Below, one piece after another: positions 1-9,411 of a DNA stretch of 64,000 bases. Source of the stretch: Halosimplex litoreum. GTDB taxonomy: Archaea > Halobacteriota > Halobacteria > Halobacteriales > Haloarculaceae. Numbering within the stretch: position 1 is the stretch's first letter; every line of letters starts with the position of its first letter. The stretch lies in the NCBI RefSeq assembly GCF_016065055.1, contig NZ_CP065856.1, positions 2,355,836 through 2,419,835 on the forward strand, read 5' to 3'. Under the pieces are notes generated by a model. The model saw nothing but the letters and a program-made list of their open reading frames with translations, ran no database searches and was not told where the DNA came from. Both the position numbers and the translations under genes were made by a program.

Positions 1-1053
1 GTCGGTGGAGAGATCTACCGCCGCACCCGAGGCGTCGATCGGCGCCCAGTACCGATCCAGTTCGTACTGGTCGCTGATGACTGTCCCGTTCGACGCGACG
101 ACCAGGCCGATTTCGGTTCCGGGCTCGACGCCGCTGAGGTTCAGCGCGGTCTCGAAGACGAACTCCGGGGGACCGTAGTCGTCGGAGTCGACCGTCCGGT
201 CGGTGACTCTAGCGGTCACGTTCCGCGGCGTCTCGATGCCCGAGGCGTCGGTCACGCTGACGGTCACCGTCGACCCGGGGGCCAGCGTCGTGGTGCCGGC
301 GACGGTCTGGTTCGACGTGGCGGCGAACCCGGGGGCGAGCACGCCGTCGGTATCGGCGCCGGAGAGCCATGCCTCGCGGCCGAGGACCTCGAAGCGCCCC
401 GTCCGGTTCGGCTCGTCGACCGGCCCGGGATTCAGCCGGTGGTTCCCCTCGACGACGAGTCGCGGGACGAACTCCCCTCGGAGGTCGTCGATCCCCAGGC
501 CGCCCGCGGCGTCGGAGACGGCCGTCAGGTCGGTCACGACGTAGTAGGTGTCGTTGGCGGGGTCAGCGACGACCGACTGGCCGCGCGACCCGTTCAGGAA
601 GAAGAGATGGCGGGTCCCGTGAATGGTCTCGGGGCGCTGGACGAGCCGGAGCGACACGTTCTCACTCGCCAGCACCGACCGGAACCGCGCGCTGTCGGTG
701 TCGCCGGTCGCGTTCGCCACCCGCTCGGCCATCCCGGGCAAGCGAAGTCGGAGCACCAGCGTGTCCCCGGCGGCGAGGACCGGCGACGGGGTTACCCATC
801 CGGCCTCGCGGCCCCGTTCGACCGCCGCGACCGATGCGAGGCGGTCGACCGACCCACGGGGCGCGACCATGACCGTCGCGTTCGTCTCGTCCGAGACGGG
901 TTGCGTCGCGACCGCGTCGCCGTCGAGTTGGTCGCTCGCTCCGTCGAGACTTCCGGTACCGAGCGCGGCGGCCGAACCGGCCGCCAGCGCCGCCGCGACC
1001 AGGGCGACTGCGGCGACGGTCGCGACCGCACCGTGGGAGGGCGAAGCTGTCAT
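1..1053 (-). CDS. Secreted surface protein with BGTF-like domain (3' end outside window)
   Basis: An open frame of 351 codons begins at ATG 1053 and runs off the window without a stop. Residues 9-30 form an Ala/Val-rich hydrophobic stretch that looks like a signal peptide. About ten N-X-S/T sequons (NAT, NVS, NGS, NDT, NRT, NQT, NVT, NLS, NGT) follow, as expected for an exported, N-glycosylated haloarchaeal protein. Around residues 230-310 the pattern 'NQTVAGTTTLAPGSTVTV ... LSGVEPGT' resembles the BGTF surface domain of haloarchaeal S-layer-like proteins (recognised from memory). The start is supported by a TATA-like box 23-29 nt upstream. Its C-terminus, where a PGF-CTERM anchor could lie, is not visible. 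Confidence 0.72.
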   Translation of the reverse strand, partial: MTASPSHGAVATVAAVALVAAALAAGSAAALGTGSLDGASDQLDGDAVATQPVSDETNATVMVAPRGSVDRLASVAAVERGREAGWVTPSPVLAAGDTLVLRLRLPGMAERVANATGDTDSARFRSVLASENVSLRLVQRPETIHGTRHLFFLNGSRGQSVVADPANDTYYVVTDLTAVSDAAGGLGIDDLRGEFVPRLVVEGNHRLNPGPVDEPNRTGRFEVLGREAWLSGADTDGVLAPGFAATSNQTVAGTTTLAPGSTVTVSVTDASGIETPRNVTARVTDRTVDSDDYGPPEFVFETALNLSGVEPGTEIGLVVASNGTVISDQYELDRYWAPIDASGAAVDLSTD

Positions 1054-1072
1054 ACTCTCCGATGATACTATC

Positions 1073-1084
1073 ACGTTAAAAATG
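1073..1084 (-). promoter_or_regulatory. TATA-like promoter of the surface-protein gene
   Basis: On the minus strand this reads CATTTTTAACG-like, with the T/A core at 1076-1082. It lies about 23-29 nt before ATG 1053, the spacing of a leaderless haloarchaeal transcript. It also separates the gene from ftsZ1, whose stop is at 1155. Confidence 0.5.
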
Positions 1085-1154
1085 TTTTGTGGTGATCAAA
1101 TACCGGACGAACGCTCACGCTCGCGAGAAGACAGAACGGAGAATCCCGAGCGGA

Positions 1155-2327
1155 TTACTCGACGTAGTCGATGTCGTCGCCGAGTTCCTTGGAGGCGCGT
1201 TCCTGCTCGGCCTCCGATTTGCCGTAGATCTGGGGACTCTCGACGCCGGTGACGACGATCATCGTCTCCATCTTGCCCTCGAACTGGTTGTTGACGCTCG
1301 CGCCCCAGATGATGCGGGCGTCCGGGTCGATGCGGTCGTAGATCTCCTCGACGACGCCCTCGGCCTCCTCGATGGACATGTCGGGACCGCCGACGACGTT
1401 GACCAGCGCGGAGTTGGCGCCGTCGAACTCCACGTCGAGCAGCGGCGACCGGAGCGCCGAGCGGATGGAGTCCTGGGCCTTGTTCTCCGAATCGGACTCG
1501 CCGAGGCCGATCATGGCGACGCCGCCGTTCTCCATGATCGTGCGAACGTCGGCGAAGTCGACGTTGACGAGGCCGGGCTTGGTGATCAGCTCGGTCATGC
1601 CCTTGACCGAGCGCATCAGGACGCGGTCGCAGATCTTGAACGCGTCCTGCAGGGGCATCGACGGCGCGTAGTCGAGCAGGCGGTCGTTCGGCACGACGAT
1701 GACGGTGTCCGAGACGGCGCGGAGCCGTTCGAGGCCGGCGTCGGCGTTGGCCCTCCGTCGCTCACCCTCGGCGGTGAAGGGAATGGTGACGATGGAGATG
1801 GTGAGCGCGCCCTGGTCCTGGGCGGCCTGGGCGACCACGGGGGCCGAGCCGGTGCCGGTGCCGCCGCCGAGGCCGGCGGTGACGAACACCATGTCCGAAC
1901 CGTCGATGGACTGCTGGATGTCCTCGATGTTCTCCTGGGCGGCCTCCTCGCCGATCTTCGGGACCGAGCCCGCACCGCGACCGCCGGTGCGCTTGCGGCC
2001 GATGAGGATCTTCGTGTCGGCCTTGACCTCGTCGGCGAGGTGCTGGGCGTCCGTGTTGGCGGCGACGAGCTTCGCCCCGTGGATCCCCTCTTCCATCATC
2101 CGGCTGACGGTGTTCCCGCCGGCGCCCCCACAGCCGACGACGGTGATCTTCGTCTCCAGATCTTTGACGACGTCGGCGAGCTCCTCGTCGGACATCTGAC
2201 CCGACGTGGACATCTCGTCTGTCCCCGTCGAACTCGCCGATTCTTGCCCCCCCTGCGGTTCCTGCTGGGCCGACTCCTCGCGCTCGGCCTCGGCCTCGTC
2301 GATCGCGTCGTCGATTATAGAGTCCAT
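1155..2327 (-). CDS. ftsZ1: Cell division protein FtsZ1
   Basis: A 390-residue tubulin-superfamily GTPase of the archaeal FtsZ1 group. FtsZ1 helps assemble the mid-cell division ring in haloarchaea, alongside FtsZ2. Visible motifs are the nucleotide-binding GCGGAGGNT at 65-73, the tubulin signature GGGTGTG at 154-160 and the T7 catalytic loop NVDFADV at 255-261. The N-terminal 45 residues are a Glu/Gln-rich, probably disordered extension starting [12 protein letters not shown], and the C-terminus ends DIDYVE; both look like FtsZ1 and not FtsZ2 (family knowledge). All core residues appear intact. It is transcribed alone, with its own TATA-like box; no FtsZ2 or SepF gene is in the window. Confidence 0.97.
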   Translation of the reverse strand: MDSIIDDAIDEAEAEREESAQQEPQGGQESASSTGTDEMSTSGQMSDEELADVVKDLETKITVVGCGGAGGNTVSRMMEEGIHGAKLVAANTDAQHLADEVKADTKILIGRKRTGGRGAGSVPKIGEEAAQENIEDIQQSIDGSDMVFVTAGLGGGTGTGSAPVVAQAAQDQGALTISIVTIPFTAEGERRRANADAGLERLRAVSDTVIVVPNDRLLDYAPSMPLQDAFKICDRVLMRSVKGMTELITKPGLVNVDFADVRTIMENGGVAMIGLGESDSENKAQDSIRSALRSPLLDVEFDGANSALVNVVGGPDMSIEEAEGVVEEIYDRIDPDARIIWGASVNNQFEGKMETMIVVTGVESPQIYGKSEAEQERASKELGDDIDYVE

Positions 2328-2621
2328 ATTTTAAGTTTCCGTTGCTGGGCAACATTTATTAAGCTTCTCCCGCGCGTCAGACGCCTGACTGACGCGCGGT
2401 AGCACGTCCGTACTCTCCTCGTTTCCAGCGTAAGCGCCCCTTACTCCAACGAGTGGCCGTTCCGGTCGATCTCCAGGTGAAACGGTGCCACGGTCGGATA
2501 CGCGCCGGGTACGTTTCGGATGCGTTCGAAGTCCGTATCGGATACGTACCGGATCGAAACGGGGCGCGGTCGCGAGCGGCGGCCCGCCGGCCGCCGAGAG
2601 AGGTCGTCGAGCCGCGGAGGC
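2328..2621. other. Gap between ftsZ1 and dtdA with an unexplained coding-like tail and inverted repeat
   Basis: The left end holds the ftsZ1 promoter. On the minus strand, 2441-2563 forms a plausible 40-residue peptide tail (beginning PVSIRYVSDTDFERIRN, ending NGHSLE) before a TAA, but no ATG or GTG start lies in the plausible part except an internal GTG. An imperfect inverted repeat spans 2525-2558, with inner arms CGTATC and GATACG at 2534-2546. I see no confident gene here. Confidence 0.3.
2353..2363 (-). promoter_or_regulatory. TATA-like promoter of ftsZ1
   Basis: The minus strand reads CTTAATAAATG, about 26-36 nt before ATG 2327. This places the transcript start within a few nucleotides of the start codon. 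Confidence 0.55.
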
Positions 2622-4055
2622 TCACTCCGTCGAGTCGCCGACGGGGAAGCGGTGTTCGCGCTCGACGTGGACGACCGAGGGGTCGATCTCGTCGCCGTCG
2701 ACGGTGACGGGTTCGCCCTCGGCGAGGCGGCCGAGTTTCGGGCCGTCGGGGACGCCGAGCGTGCGGGCGCGGTCGGGGTCGAACGCCGACTCGCTGGCGA
2801 CGACCACCCCGTCGGTCCGATCGACGGTCTCGTACTTCGCTTCGAGCACGGCCGCGAGGTCGTCGACGAGCGCCCGTCCATCGGGGTCGACGGCGAAGAA
2901 CGACGCCGTGTCGGGGCCGGTGGCGCCCTCGACGAGCGCACGGCCCTCGGCGCGGGTCCCGCTCTCGCTCGTCTCGAAGGCGACCGTCGCCCGCTCGACC
3001 GCCGCGCGGGCGGCCTCGCCGTCGATCCCCTGCGCTTCGGCGAGGAGGTCGCCGGGGAGAGCGACGACTGCGAGGACGTCGTCCGCGTCCCCCTCGTGCC
3101 CGGTCGCGCGGTCGCCGAAGCGGACGCCCTCGTCGACGCTCCCAAGCCGATCCTCGGCGACCGCGACCAGATCCAGGGGGATACCGGTCGTCTCGCGGAC
3201 CCACGTCTCGCTCACCGCGCGATAGCCCAGTTCGTCGACGACTCGCTCCAGGTCGGAACGGTCGCCCTCGACGACGGCGTAGTCGGCGGCGCTCGCCTCG
3301 AAGGCGCGGCTGATAACCTCGCGGTTCCGGTCGGGGTCGCCCATCGCGTCGAGCCCCCAGTCGGGTGCGACGTGGCCGACCGCCCAGTCCGTCTCGCCGA
3401 TGATCCGCTCGAAACGAGGGGCGTAGTGGCCACCGCCCAACCCGACGAGCTGTCGGCGGGTGCCGTTCTCGCCGGGCGCGTCGGGGCCGGTGTCGGCGAG
3501 TGTGAGGATGGCACGGGCGACCGCCTCGGCGGCCGCTGGGTCCTCCCACTGCGGTTCGTCGCTGCCGACCTCGACGAACATCGAGGGGACGCCCACGTCG
3601 GTCGGCCCGTGGTGGGTGGCTTCCATGCCGACCTCGTAGCCGTCTGGGGCGTGCTCGCGCAGTGCCGCGAGGACCCGTCGGTGGGCGTTCGGACAGGCGC
3701 GGGCGAACGCGCCGGGTTCCCCGCCGTACTCGGCGGGGCCGACGTTGCCGGTGTGGTGGGCGGTCAGCAGCGGGCCGGTCTCGCCGGCGTGGCGGGAAGC
3801 GAAGACGAGCAGGTCGGGTTCGGTCCGCTCGTCGCCGCCGTCGACGCGACCGAAGGCGTCGGCGACGCCGTCGAGTTCGAGGTGCAAGTCGTCGAACTCG
3901 CGCAACTCGACGGTGTCGGTGCGATAGACGGTCCCGCCCCCGCTGGCGTCGGGCCGCGAGCTATCGGTGTGCTCCGTCCACTCGGTGATACCGCGCAGGC
4001 GCGCTCCGACGTGAGCCGAGGCCGAATCGGCGCGGGAGACGACGATAGCGAGCAT
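2622..4055 (-). CDS. dtdA: D-aminoacyl-tRNA deacylase, archaeal type
   Basis: This enzyme hydrolyses D-amino acids from mischarged tRNA (archaeal GEK1/DTD2 family, zinc-dependent). Family hallmarks are AHHTGN at 99-104, EATHHGPTDVG starting at 145 with the following VEVGSDEPQWED, and GLGGGHYAPRF at 205-215, which carries conserved His residues. At 477 residues it is much longer than the roughly 275-residue core. The region after about residue 285 is an acidic C-terminal extension, which I take to be haloarchaeal. The start lies one nucleotide after the stop of the upstream antiporter gene, so both probably share a transcript. The coupling looks positional; I see no functional link. Confidence 0.93.
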   Translation of the reverse strand: MLAIVVSRADSASAHVGARLRGITEWTEHTDSSRPDASGGGTVYRTDTVELREFDDLHLELDGVADAFGRVDGGDERTEPDLLVFASRHAGETGPLLTAHHTGNVGPAEYGGEPGAFARACPNAHRRVLAALREHAPDGYEVGMEATHHGPTDVGVPSMFVEVGSDEPQWEDPAAAEAVARAILTLADTGPDAPGENGTRRQLVGLGGGHYAPRFERIIGETDWAVGHVAPDWGLDAMGDPDRNREVISRAFEASAADYAVVEGDRSDLERVVDELGYRAVSETWVRETTGIPLDLVAVAEDRLGSVDEGVRFGDRATGHEGDADDVLAVVALPGDLLAEAQGIDGEAARAAVERATVAFETSESGTRAEGRALVEGATGPDTASFFAVDPDGRALVDDLAAVLEAKYETVDRTDGVVVASESAFDPDRARTLGVPDGPKLGRLAEGEPVTVDGDEIDPSVVHVEREHRFPVGDSTE

Positions 4056-4056
4056 C

Positions 4057-5475
4057 TCAGTCGGCGAACTCCTGGTGGACTGGGTCGCGGCCGACCGCGG
4101 TGCGGCCGGCGTCGGCGGCGAGGCCGAGCATCCCCTTCAGCGCGTCGCGCCGGACCCAGAACAGCGCCGCTCCGATCACGACGTAGGCGACGGCGTAGCC
4201 GATCAGCAACTCCTCGCTGGAGACCGGGATCGGCGCCAGGTCCTGGATGATGGCGAACTCAAGCAACACCTGCGAGATGAAGAGGACGAAGATCGAAAGC
4301 GCCTCGCGGACGCTGATCTCGAAGTCGACCAGCACGGCGAGCGCGAAGAAGCTCTGGGCGGCGGTGATCCAGATCTCGGCGGACTGTTTCGAGTCGAACG
4401 GGAGGACGCCGTACCCGCCGTAGGCCAGCGAGAACACCAGCGAGAGCGTCCCGATGAGCAGCGTCCACTGGTTGAGCTTCGAGGAGATCAGCGCGTTGAA
4501 CCCGGCGGTCGAGCGGGCCTTGTTCACGAGGACGACCACGACGATGAGTTCGGGCGATTCGCTCGCCAGCGGCGCGATCCACTGGATCATGAAGAACTCG
4601 GGGATACCGAAGTCCTGGCCCAGCACCTCCAGGCCGTGGGCGAACGGTTCGACGGCCGTGAAGATCATCAGGCCGGAGTAGCCAAAGAGCGTGAGTACGG
4701 CCAGCGGGCGCCACGGCAGCGACCACGACTGGAAGTACTGGGGGACGCCGACGTGTTCCTCCTCGGCGTCCACGTCGCCGCGGATGATGACGACGATGTA
4801 GGTGAGATACAGGCCGACCAGCAGGGCTGTGTCGAGCGCGTCGATGCCGCCGCCCAGCGGGACGAAGAAGGCCCAGACGGTCGCCAGGAAGAGGAAGCCG
4901 ACCTCGGTGGCGATGCCGCGGTCGAGCGTGACGACGTCGGCCAGCCACCCCTCGCGGGCCCGAACCGCGGGGTCGTTGGTCTGGCGCGCGCGGCGGACGG
5001 TGAAGACGGCGATGCCGGCCCAGCCGAGCCCGATGAGGATGCGGTTGGCACCGGTCATGTTCGCGACCGCGAGGTTGGCGCTCTCGCAGGCTTCGACGAG
5101 TCGCTCGGTCGCTCCGGGTCCTGCCGGACAGGCCGCCGTCGTCGCGCCGCCGGCCCCGGCGTTCCAGGCGTACAGCGCGTCGACGGCGTACTCGGGCGCG
5201 ACCGCGAGGATGGCGAGGACGGCGATCGCGAACGCTCGCGGCACGTCTTTCTCGGCGGTCTCTGCGCCCCAGGCCAGCAGGAACGAGGCGCCCAGCACGG
5301 CGACCCCGGTGACGGCGACCTCGGTGAGAGTGCCGAAGTGGACCGGCGTCGCCCGGACGACGTCCCACCTGACGAGGAGATTGAACAGCCGCGTGGCCGT
5401 CCAGGGGACCGTCAGGGCGACGGCGTAGGCGACCTGGGCGAGCGGGTGACGGAGTCGGCTCACTACCGAGGGCAC
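4057..5475 (-). CDS. Sodium/calcium exchanger (CaCA) family membrane protein
   Basis: A 472-residue integral membrane protein with about ten to twelve hydrophobic segments in two halves. The two alpha repeats are recognisable. The first holds AVAPEYAVD (91-99) and NMTGANRILIG (139-149). The second, near residues 295-345, holds PLASESPELIV and ALISSKLNQWTLLIG. The acidic residues in APEY and SESPE are the likely cation ligands. CaCA proteins exchange Na+ or H+ for Ca2+ across the membrane; the actual ion cannot be read from sequence. The start is GTG at 5475. A Cys-containing loop at about 115-130 separates the first repeat elements. It is the first gene of a two-gene unit with dtdA. Confidence 0.85.
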   Translation of the reverse strand: MPSVVSRLRHPLAQVAYAVALTVPWTATRLFNLLVRWDVVRATPVHFGTLTEVAVTGVAVLGASFLLAWGAETAEKDVPRAFAIAVLAILAVAPEYAVDALYAWNAGAGGATTAACPAGPGATERLVEACESANLAVANMTGANRILIGLGWAGIAVFTVRRARQTNDPAVRAREGWLADVVTLDRGIATEVGFLFLATVWAFFVPLGGGIDALDTALLVGLYLTYIVVIIRGDVDAEEEHVGVPQYFQSWSLPWRPLAVLTLFGYSGLMIFTAVEPFAHGLEVLGQDFGIPEFFMIQWIAPLASESPELIVVVVLVNKARSTAGFNALISSKLNQWTLLIGTLSLVFSLAYGGYGVLPFDSKQSAEIWITAAQSFFALAVLVDFEISVREALSIFVLFISQVLLEFAIIQDLAPIPVSSEELLIGYAVAYVVIGAALFWVRRDALKGMLGLAADAGRTAVGRDPVHQEFAD

Positions 5476-5564
5476 ACCGTGTCCGTATGAAATAGTTGCG
5501 AATCCGGCGCGTTCGGTCGCTCGCGGAACAGATCCGTTATGTCGGCGGCCACGGTGGTGCCGAT

Positions 5565-6395
5565 ATGGACGTCTACGGACTCATCGGCAACCCGGTCGGC
5601 CACTCGCTGTCGCCCCCGATGCACGAGGCGGGCTACGAGGCGCTCGGCCTCGACGCCCGCTACGTCACGTTCGAACCGCCGGTCGAGGGCGCTGGCGCGG
5701 CGATCGAGGGCGCCGCGGATCTGGGCGTCGCCGGCCTCAACGTCACGATCCCGTTCAAACAGGACGCGCTGGCGGCCGTCGAGCCCGACCCGCTCGCTCG
5801 CCGTATCGGCGCGGTCAACACCGTCGACTTCTCCGGGGAGCGGCCGACGGGCCACAACACCGACGCCGTCGGCGCTACGCGGGCGCTCCGGGCCCACGAC
5901 GTGAACCTGTCTGGGACGGCCGTCGTCGTCGGCGCCGGCGGTGCCGGCCGCGCGGTCGCGTTCGGCCTCGCCGACGAGGGGATGACCGTCCGGATCGCCA
6001 ACCGAACCGAGGCGAAAGCGGACGCCCTCGCGGCCGACGTCCGCGGCGACGGGAGCGAGTCGGACGAGGCGGGGGGCGACGCGACGGGGCACGGGCTCGA
6101 CGATCTGCCGGCGTTGCTGGCCGACGCGGACGTACTGGTCAACGCGACGAGCGTCGGGATGGAGGAAGACGCGACGCCGGTCCCGGCCGACGCGCTCCAC
6201 GCGGGCCTGGGCGTGCTCGACGCGGTGTACCGGCCGCTGGAGACGCGACTGCTGTCCGACGCCGCCGCCGCGGGCGCGACGACCGTCGACGGCGCCTGGA
6301 TGCTCCTGTATCAGGGCGTCGCGGCGTTCGAGCGCTGGACCGGCCGCGAGGCACCGGTCGAGGCGATGAACGAGGCGCTCCGCGACCGGCTCTGA
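5565..6395 (+). CDS. aroE: Shikimate dehydrogenase
   Basis: Catalyses NADPH-dependent reduction of 3-dehydroshikimate to shikimate in the chorismate pathway. The 276-residue length is normal. Visible elements are the shikimate-binding NPVGHSLSP at 9-17, catalytic Lys65 in NVTIPFK, Asn85 and Asp100 (GHNTD), the nucleotide-binding GAGGAG at 123-128 and NRT at 146-148, typical of NADP preference. I chose ATG 5565 over the in-frame upstream start at 5496 because homology begins MDVYGLIG. It lies upstream of pabBAC, which consumes chorismate. The gene between them is unrelated, so co-regulation is only an inference. Confidence 0.95.
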   Translation: MDVYGLIGNPVGHSLSPPMHEAGYEALGLDARYVTFEPPVEGAGAAIEGAADLGVAGLNVTIPFKQDALAAVEPDPLARRIGAVNTVDFSGERPTGHNTDAVGATRALRAHDVNLSGTAVVVGAGGAGRAVAFGLADEGMTVRIANRTEAKADALAADVRGDGSESDEAGGDATGHGLDDLPALLADADVLVNATSVGMEEDATPVPADALHAGLGVLDAVYRPLETRLLSDAAAAGATTVDGAWMLLYQGVAAFERWTGREAPVEAMNEALRDRL

Positions 6396-6539
6396 GGCGG
6401 GTGCCGCCGCGGTCTCGACCGGACCGACGACCGGGCGACCGGCGCTCCGGGAACCGGGCCAGCGGTCGGCGCGGGACCGCTCCTGTCCGCGGGGAGCACG
6501 CAGAAAGACGTTAAGTGATGGGGTCCGCTATTGCTCCCT

Positions 6540-7091
6540 ATGGGGCTCATCGAGCGTATCAAGTCTGCACTCGGGCTGGGCGCGTCTTCCTCGACTTCTC
6601 AGCCCGCGGCGTCCTCCACCGACGGCCCGTCGCCGGGTGACGACCCGGGGGCGGCCGGCGACGGCGCGTCCGACGACGGCGTCGACGTGACCGTCGAGCA
6701 CGAACCCGCGACCGCCAGCGAAGACGCGGTCAAGGGGACCGACACCGCGACCGACAGCGGACCGCCGACCGCGACCGACTCGACCACCGACTCCGAGATC
6801 GATGCCGCGGCCGAAACGGGGGACGCGGCCAGCGACGAGGGCGACGGTACCGAAGTCGACGAATCCGAGGCCGACGAGTCTGCGTCGGGGGGCGCACCGA
6901 CCGACCCGGCCCCGGACGCCGAACTCGAGGATATCAAGGGGATCGGGCCGACCTACGCCGAGCGCCTGCGTGAAGCCGGCGTCGACGGCGTCGGCGGTCT
7001 CGCCGAGGCCGACCCCGCGGCGCTCTCCGAAGAGACGGACATCGCCGAGTCGCGCGTCGAGAACTGGGTCGAGCAAGCGAAACTCTACTGA
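6540..7091 (+). CDS. Acidic helix-hairpin-helix protein
   Basis: 183 residues. An N-terminal amphipathic start (MGLIERIKSALGLG) is followed by about 100 low-complexity residues rich in Asp, Glu, Thr, Ser and Gly, probably disordered in high salt. The C-terminal 55 residues carry a helix-hairpin-helix fold (LEDIKGIGPTYAERLREAG and EADPAALSEETDIAESRVENW), as in DUF4332-like and DNA-repair HhH domains. Non-specific DNA or RNA binding is the family expectation; no catalytic domain is seen. The start at 6540 is supported by a TTAAG box at 6510-6514. Confidence 0.85.
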   Translation: MGLIERIKSALGLGASSSTSQPAASSTDGPSPGDDPGAAGDGASDDGVDVTVEHEPATASEDAVKGTDTATDSGPPTATDSTTDSEIDAAAETGDAASDEGDGTEVDESEADESASGGAPTDPAPDAELEDIKGIGPTYAERLREAGVDGVGGLAEADPAALSEETDIAESRVENWVEQAKLY

Positions 7092-7148
7092 CCGTTCTCC
7101 TTGCGGGGACCGAAAACCGGTTACCCTCCCCGTCCCTCTCACGACGTG

Positions 7149-8681
7149 ATGACGACGCCGAGGGTCGCGACCGACCGGACTGCCTTCGAGCGCGCCGCGT
7201 CCGACGCGCCGGCCGGCGCCCGCGTCCCCGTCGAGGTCCGCGTGGCCGTCGCCGACCCCTTCGACGCCTACCGCCGCGCCCGCCACGGCCCCGGCGGCTT
7301 CCACCTCGAAACCACGGGCGGCCAGTCCGGGTGGGGCTACTTCGGCGTCGACCCGGTCGACCGCGTCACCGTCTCCGCCGAGGCAGCGGCCGGCGCCCCC
7401 GTCGGCGAGTCGCCGAGCGTCGACGCCCTGGTCGACCGACTCGCCGCCGAGTCGCTCGTCCGCGGCGACTGCGACGTGCCCTACCCCTGCGGCGCGGTCG
7501 GCTGGCTCTCCTACGACGTCGCCCGCGAACTGGAGGCGCTCCCCGAGTCCGCCGACCGCGACCGCGAGCTGCCGCGCCTCCAGCTGGGCGTCTACGACCG
7601 GATGGCCGCCTGGGAGGAACCCCGCGGAGGCGAGGAGACGACGCTGCGGATCACGGCCTGTCCCCGGGTCGACGGCGAGGGCGGCGCTGTGGCCGATGCT
7701 GGCGGCGCCGACGCCCTCGGTGACGCCTACGACCGCGGCCGCGAACGGGCGCTCGACCTCGCCCGCGCCGCCGTCGAGGGCGATCCCGAGGTCGGGGACC
7801 CACCGGTCGAGACCGACGAGGCCCGCTTCGAGAGCGACTGCGGCCGCGACGCGTTCGCCGACCGCGTGCGCCGGGTCAAGGCGTACGTCCGCGACGGCGA
7901 CACCTTCCAGGCGAACGTCTCCCAGCGGCTCACCGCGCCGGCGGCGGTCCACCCGGTCGCCGCCTTCGACGCGCTCCGGACCGTGAATCCGGCCCCGTAC
8001 TCGGCCCTGCTCGAGTTCCCCGGCGTCGACCTGGTGAGCGCGAGTCCGGAACTGCTCCTCCACAGGGAGGGCGACCACCTCCTCACCGAGCCCATCGCCG
8101 GCACGCGACCGCGCGGCGAGACGCCCGAGGAGGACGACTTTCTGGCCGAGGACCTGACGAGCGACGAGAAAGAACGGGCCGAACACGCGATGTTGGTCGA
8201 CCTCGAACGCAACGACCTGGGGAAGGTCAGCCAGTACGGCTCCGTCGAGGTCAGCGAGTACCGCCGCGTCGACCGCTACTCGGAGGTGATGCACCTCGTC
8301 TCCCTGGTCGAGGGCCGGCTCAGGTCCGAACGCGACCTGGGCGACGCCGTCGCGGCGGTGTTCCCCGGCGGGACCATCACCGGCGCGCCCAAGCCCCGGA
8401 CCATGGAGATCATCGACGAGGTCGAGGCCACCCGAAGAGGTCCCTATACGGGCTCTATCGGGATATTCGGGTTCGACGGCCGGGCGACGCTGAACATCGT
8501 CATCCGGACGCTCGTACGCTACGGCGAGGAGTACCACCTCCGCGTGGGGGCGGGGGTCGTCCACGACTCGGTGCCCGACCGGGAGTTCGAGGAGACGCTC
8601 GACAAGGGTCGCGCGCTCGTGACCGCCGTCGACGAGGCGCTGGGTGACCGCGCCGCCTTCACCGTGGGGGACCATGACTGA
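7149..8681 (+). CDS. pabB: Aminodeoxychorismate synthase component I
   Basis: A 510-residue chorismate-binding enzyme that, with PabA-supplied ammonia, makes 4-amino-4-deoxychorismate for p-aminobenzoate and folate synthesis. The C-terminal half holds the chorismate-binding signatures [26 protein letters not shown] and [10 protein letters not shown], plus GAGVVHDS near the end. The same family includes anthranilate synthase TrpE. The downstream lyase gene (pabC) argues for PabB. Start ATG 7149 was preferred to the in-frame 7101 start because that extension has no family character. Its 3' end overlaps pabA by 8 nt, so the pair is translationally coupled. Confidence 0.92.
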   Translation: MTTPRVATDRTAFERAASDAPAGARVPVEVRVAVADPFDAYRRARHGPGGFHLETTGGQSGWGYFGVDPVDRVTVSAEAAAGAPVGESPSVDALVDRLAAESLVRGDCDVPYPCGAVGWLSYDVARELEALPESADRDRELPRLQLGVYDRMAAWEEPRGGEETTLRITACPRVDGEGGAVADAGGADALGDAYDRGRERALDLARAAVEGDPEVGDPPVETDEARFESDCGRDAFADRVRRVKAYVRDGDTFQANVSQRLTAPAAVHPVAAFDALRTVNPAPYSALLEFPGVDLVSASPELLLHREGDHLLTEPIAGTRPRGETPEEDDFLAEDLTSDEKERAEHAMLVDLERNDLGKVSQYGSVEVSEYRRVDRYSEVMHLVSLVEGRLRSERDLGDAVAAVFPGGTITGAPKPRTMEIIDEVEATRRGPYTGSIGIFGFDGRATLNIVIRTLVRYGEEYHLRVGAGVVHDSVPDREFEETLDKGRALVTAVDEALGDRAAFTVGDHD

Positions 8682-9411
8682 GCCGTCCGCCCCGGGCGTC
8701 GGGAGCGTCCCGTCCGTCGACCCCGACACCGGCGCCCCCGCCGACGACGACCGCCTCGCCGCCGACGCCACCGCGGCCGACCGCGTCGAGGGGATGACCG
8801 TCCTCGTCGTCGACAACTACGACTCGTTCGCCTACAACCTCGTCCAGTACGTCGGGGAAGTGGTCACGACGACCGACTGGCTCCCCGAGGTCGCCGACGG
8901 CGAGGTGGTCGTCCGCCGCAACGACGCGGTCGATATCCCGGGGATACGCGAGATCGACCCCGACGCGATCGTGGTCTCCCCGGGTCCGGGGACGCCCCAG
9001 GAGGCCGGCGTCTCGATGCCGGTCTTCCGGGAGCTGTCGTATCCGACCCTCGGCGTCTGCCTCGGTCACCAGGCGCTGTGTGCGGTCGCCGGCGCGCCCG
9101 TCGGCCACGCCGAGGCGGTCGTCCACGGCAAGCCCTCGACGATCGACCACGACGGTCGCGGGGTCTTCCGGGCGCTTCCCGACCGCTTCGAGGTCGGCCG
9201 CTACCACTCGCTGGCCGTCGAACGGGCGGACCTACCCGACGTGCTCGAAGAGTCCGCCCACACCGCCGAAGAGGACGACGTGGTGATGGGCGTGCGCCAC
9301 CGCGAGCGTCCCCACGTCGGCGTCCAGTTCCACCCCGAGAGCATCCTCACCGAACACGGCAAACGGATGGTCGAGACGTTCTGCCGGATGGCGCTGGAGG
9401 GGTCGCTGTGA
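8674..9411 (+). CDS. pabA: Aminodeoxychorismate synthase glutaminase component
   Basis: Class I glutamine amidotransferase that releases ammonia from glutamine for PabB. The catalytic triad is visible: Cys129 in LGVCLGHQ, and His220 and Glu222 in VQFHPES. From ATG 8674 the protein has 245 residues, with a roughly 40-residue acidic N-terminal extension before the usual start [12 protein letters not shown]. An internal ATG at 8794 would give the canonical length and could be the true start. However, the ATG at 8674 overlaps the pabB stop in typical operon fashion. TrpG is the alternative name; the operon supports PabA. Confidence 0.9.
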   Translation: MTEPSAPGVGSVPSVDPDTGAPADDDRLAADATAADRVEGMTVLVVDNYDSFAYNLVQYVGEVVTTTDWLPEVADGEVVVRRNDAVDIPGIREIDPDAIVVSPGPGTPQEAGVSMPVFRELSYPTLGVCLGHQALCAVAGAPVGHAEAVVHGKPSTIDHDGRGVFRALPDRFEVGRYHSLAVERADLPDVLEESAHTAEEDDVVMGVRHRERPHVGVQFHPESILTEHGKRMVETFCRMALEGSL

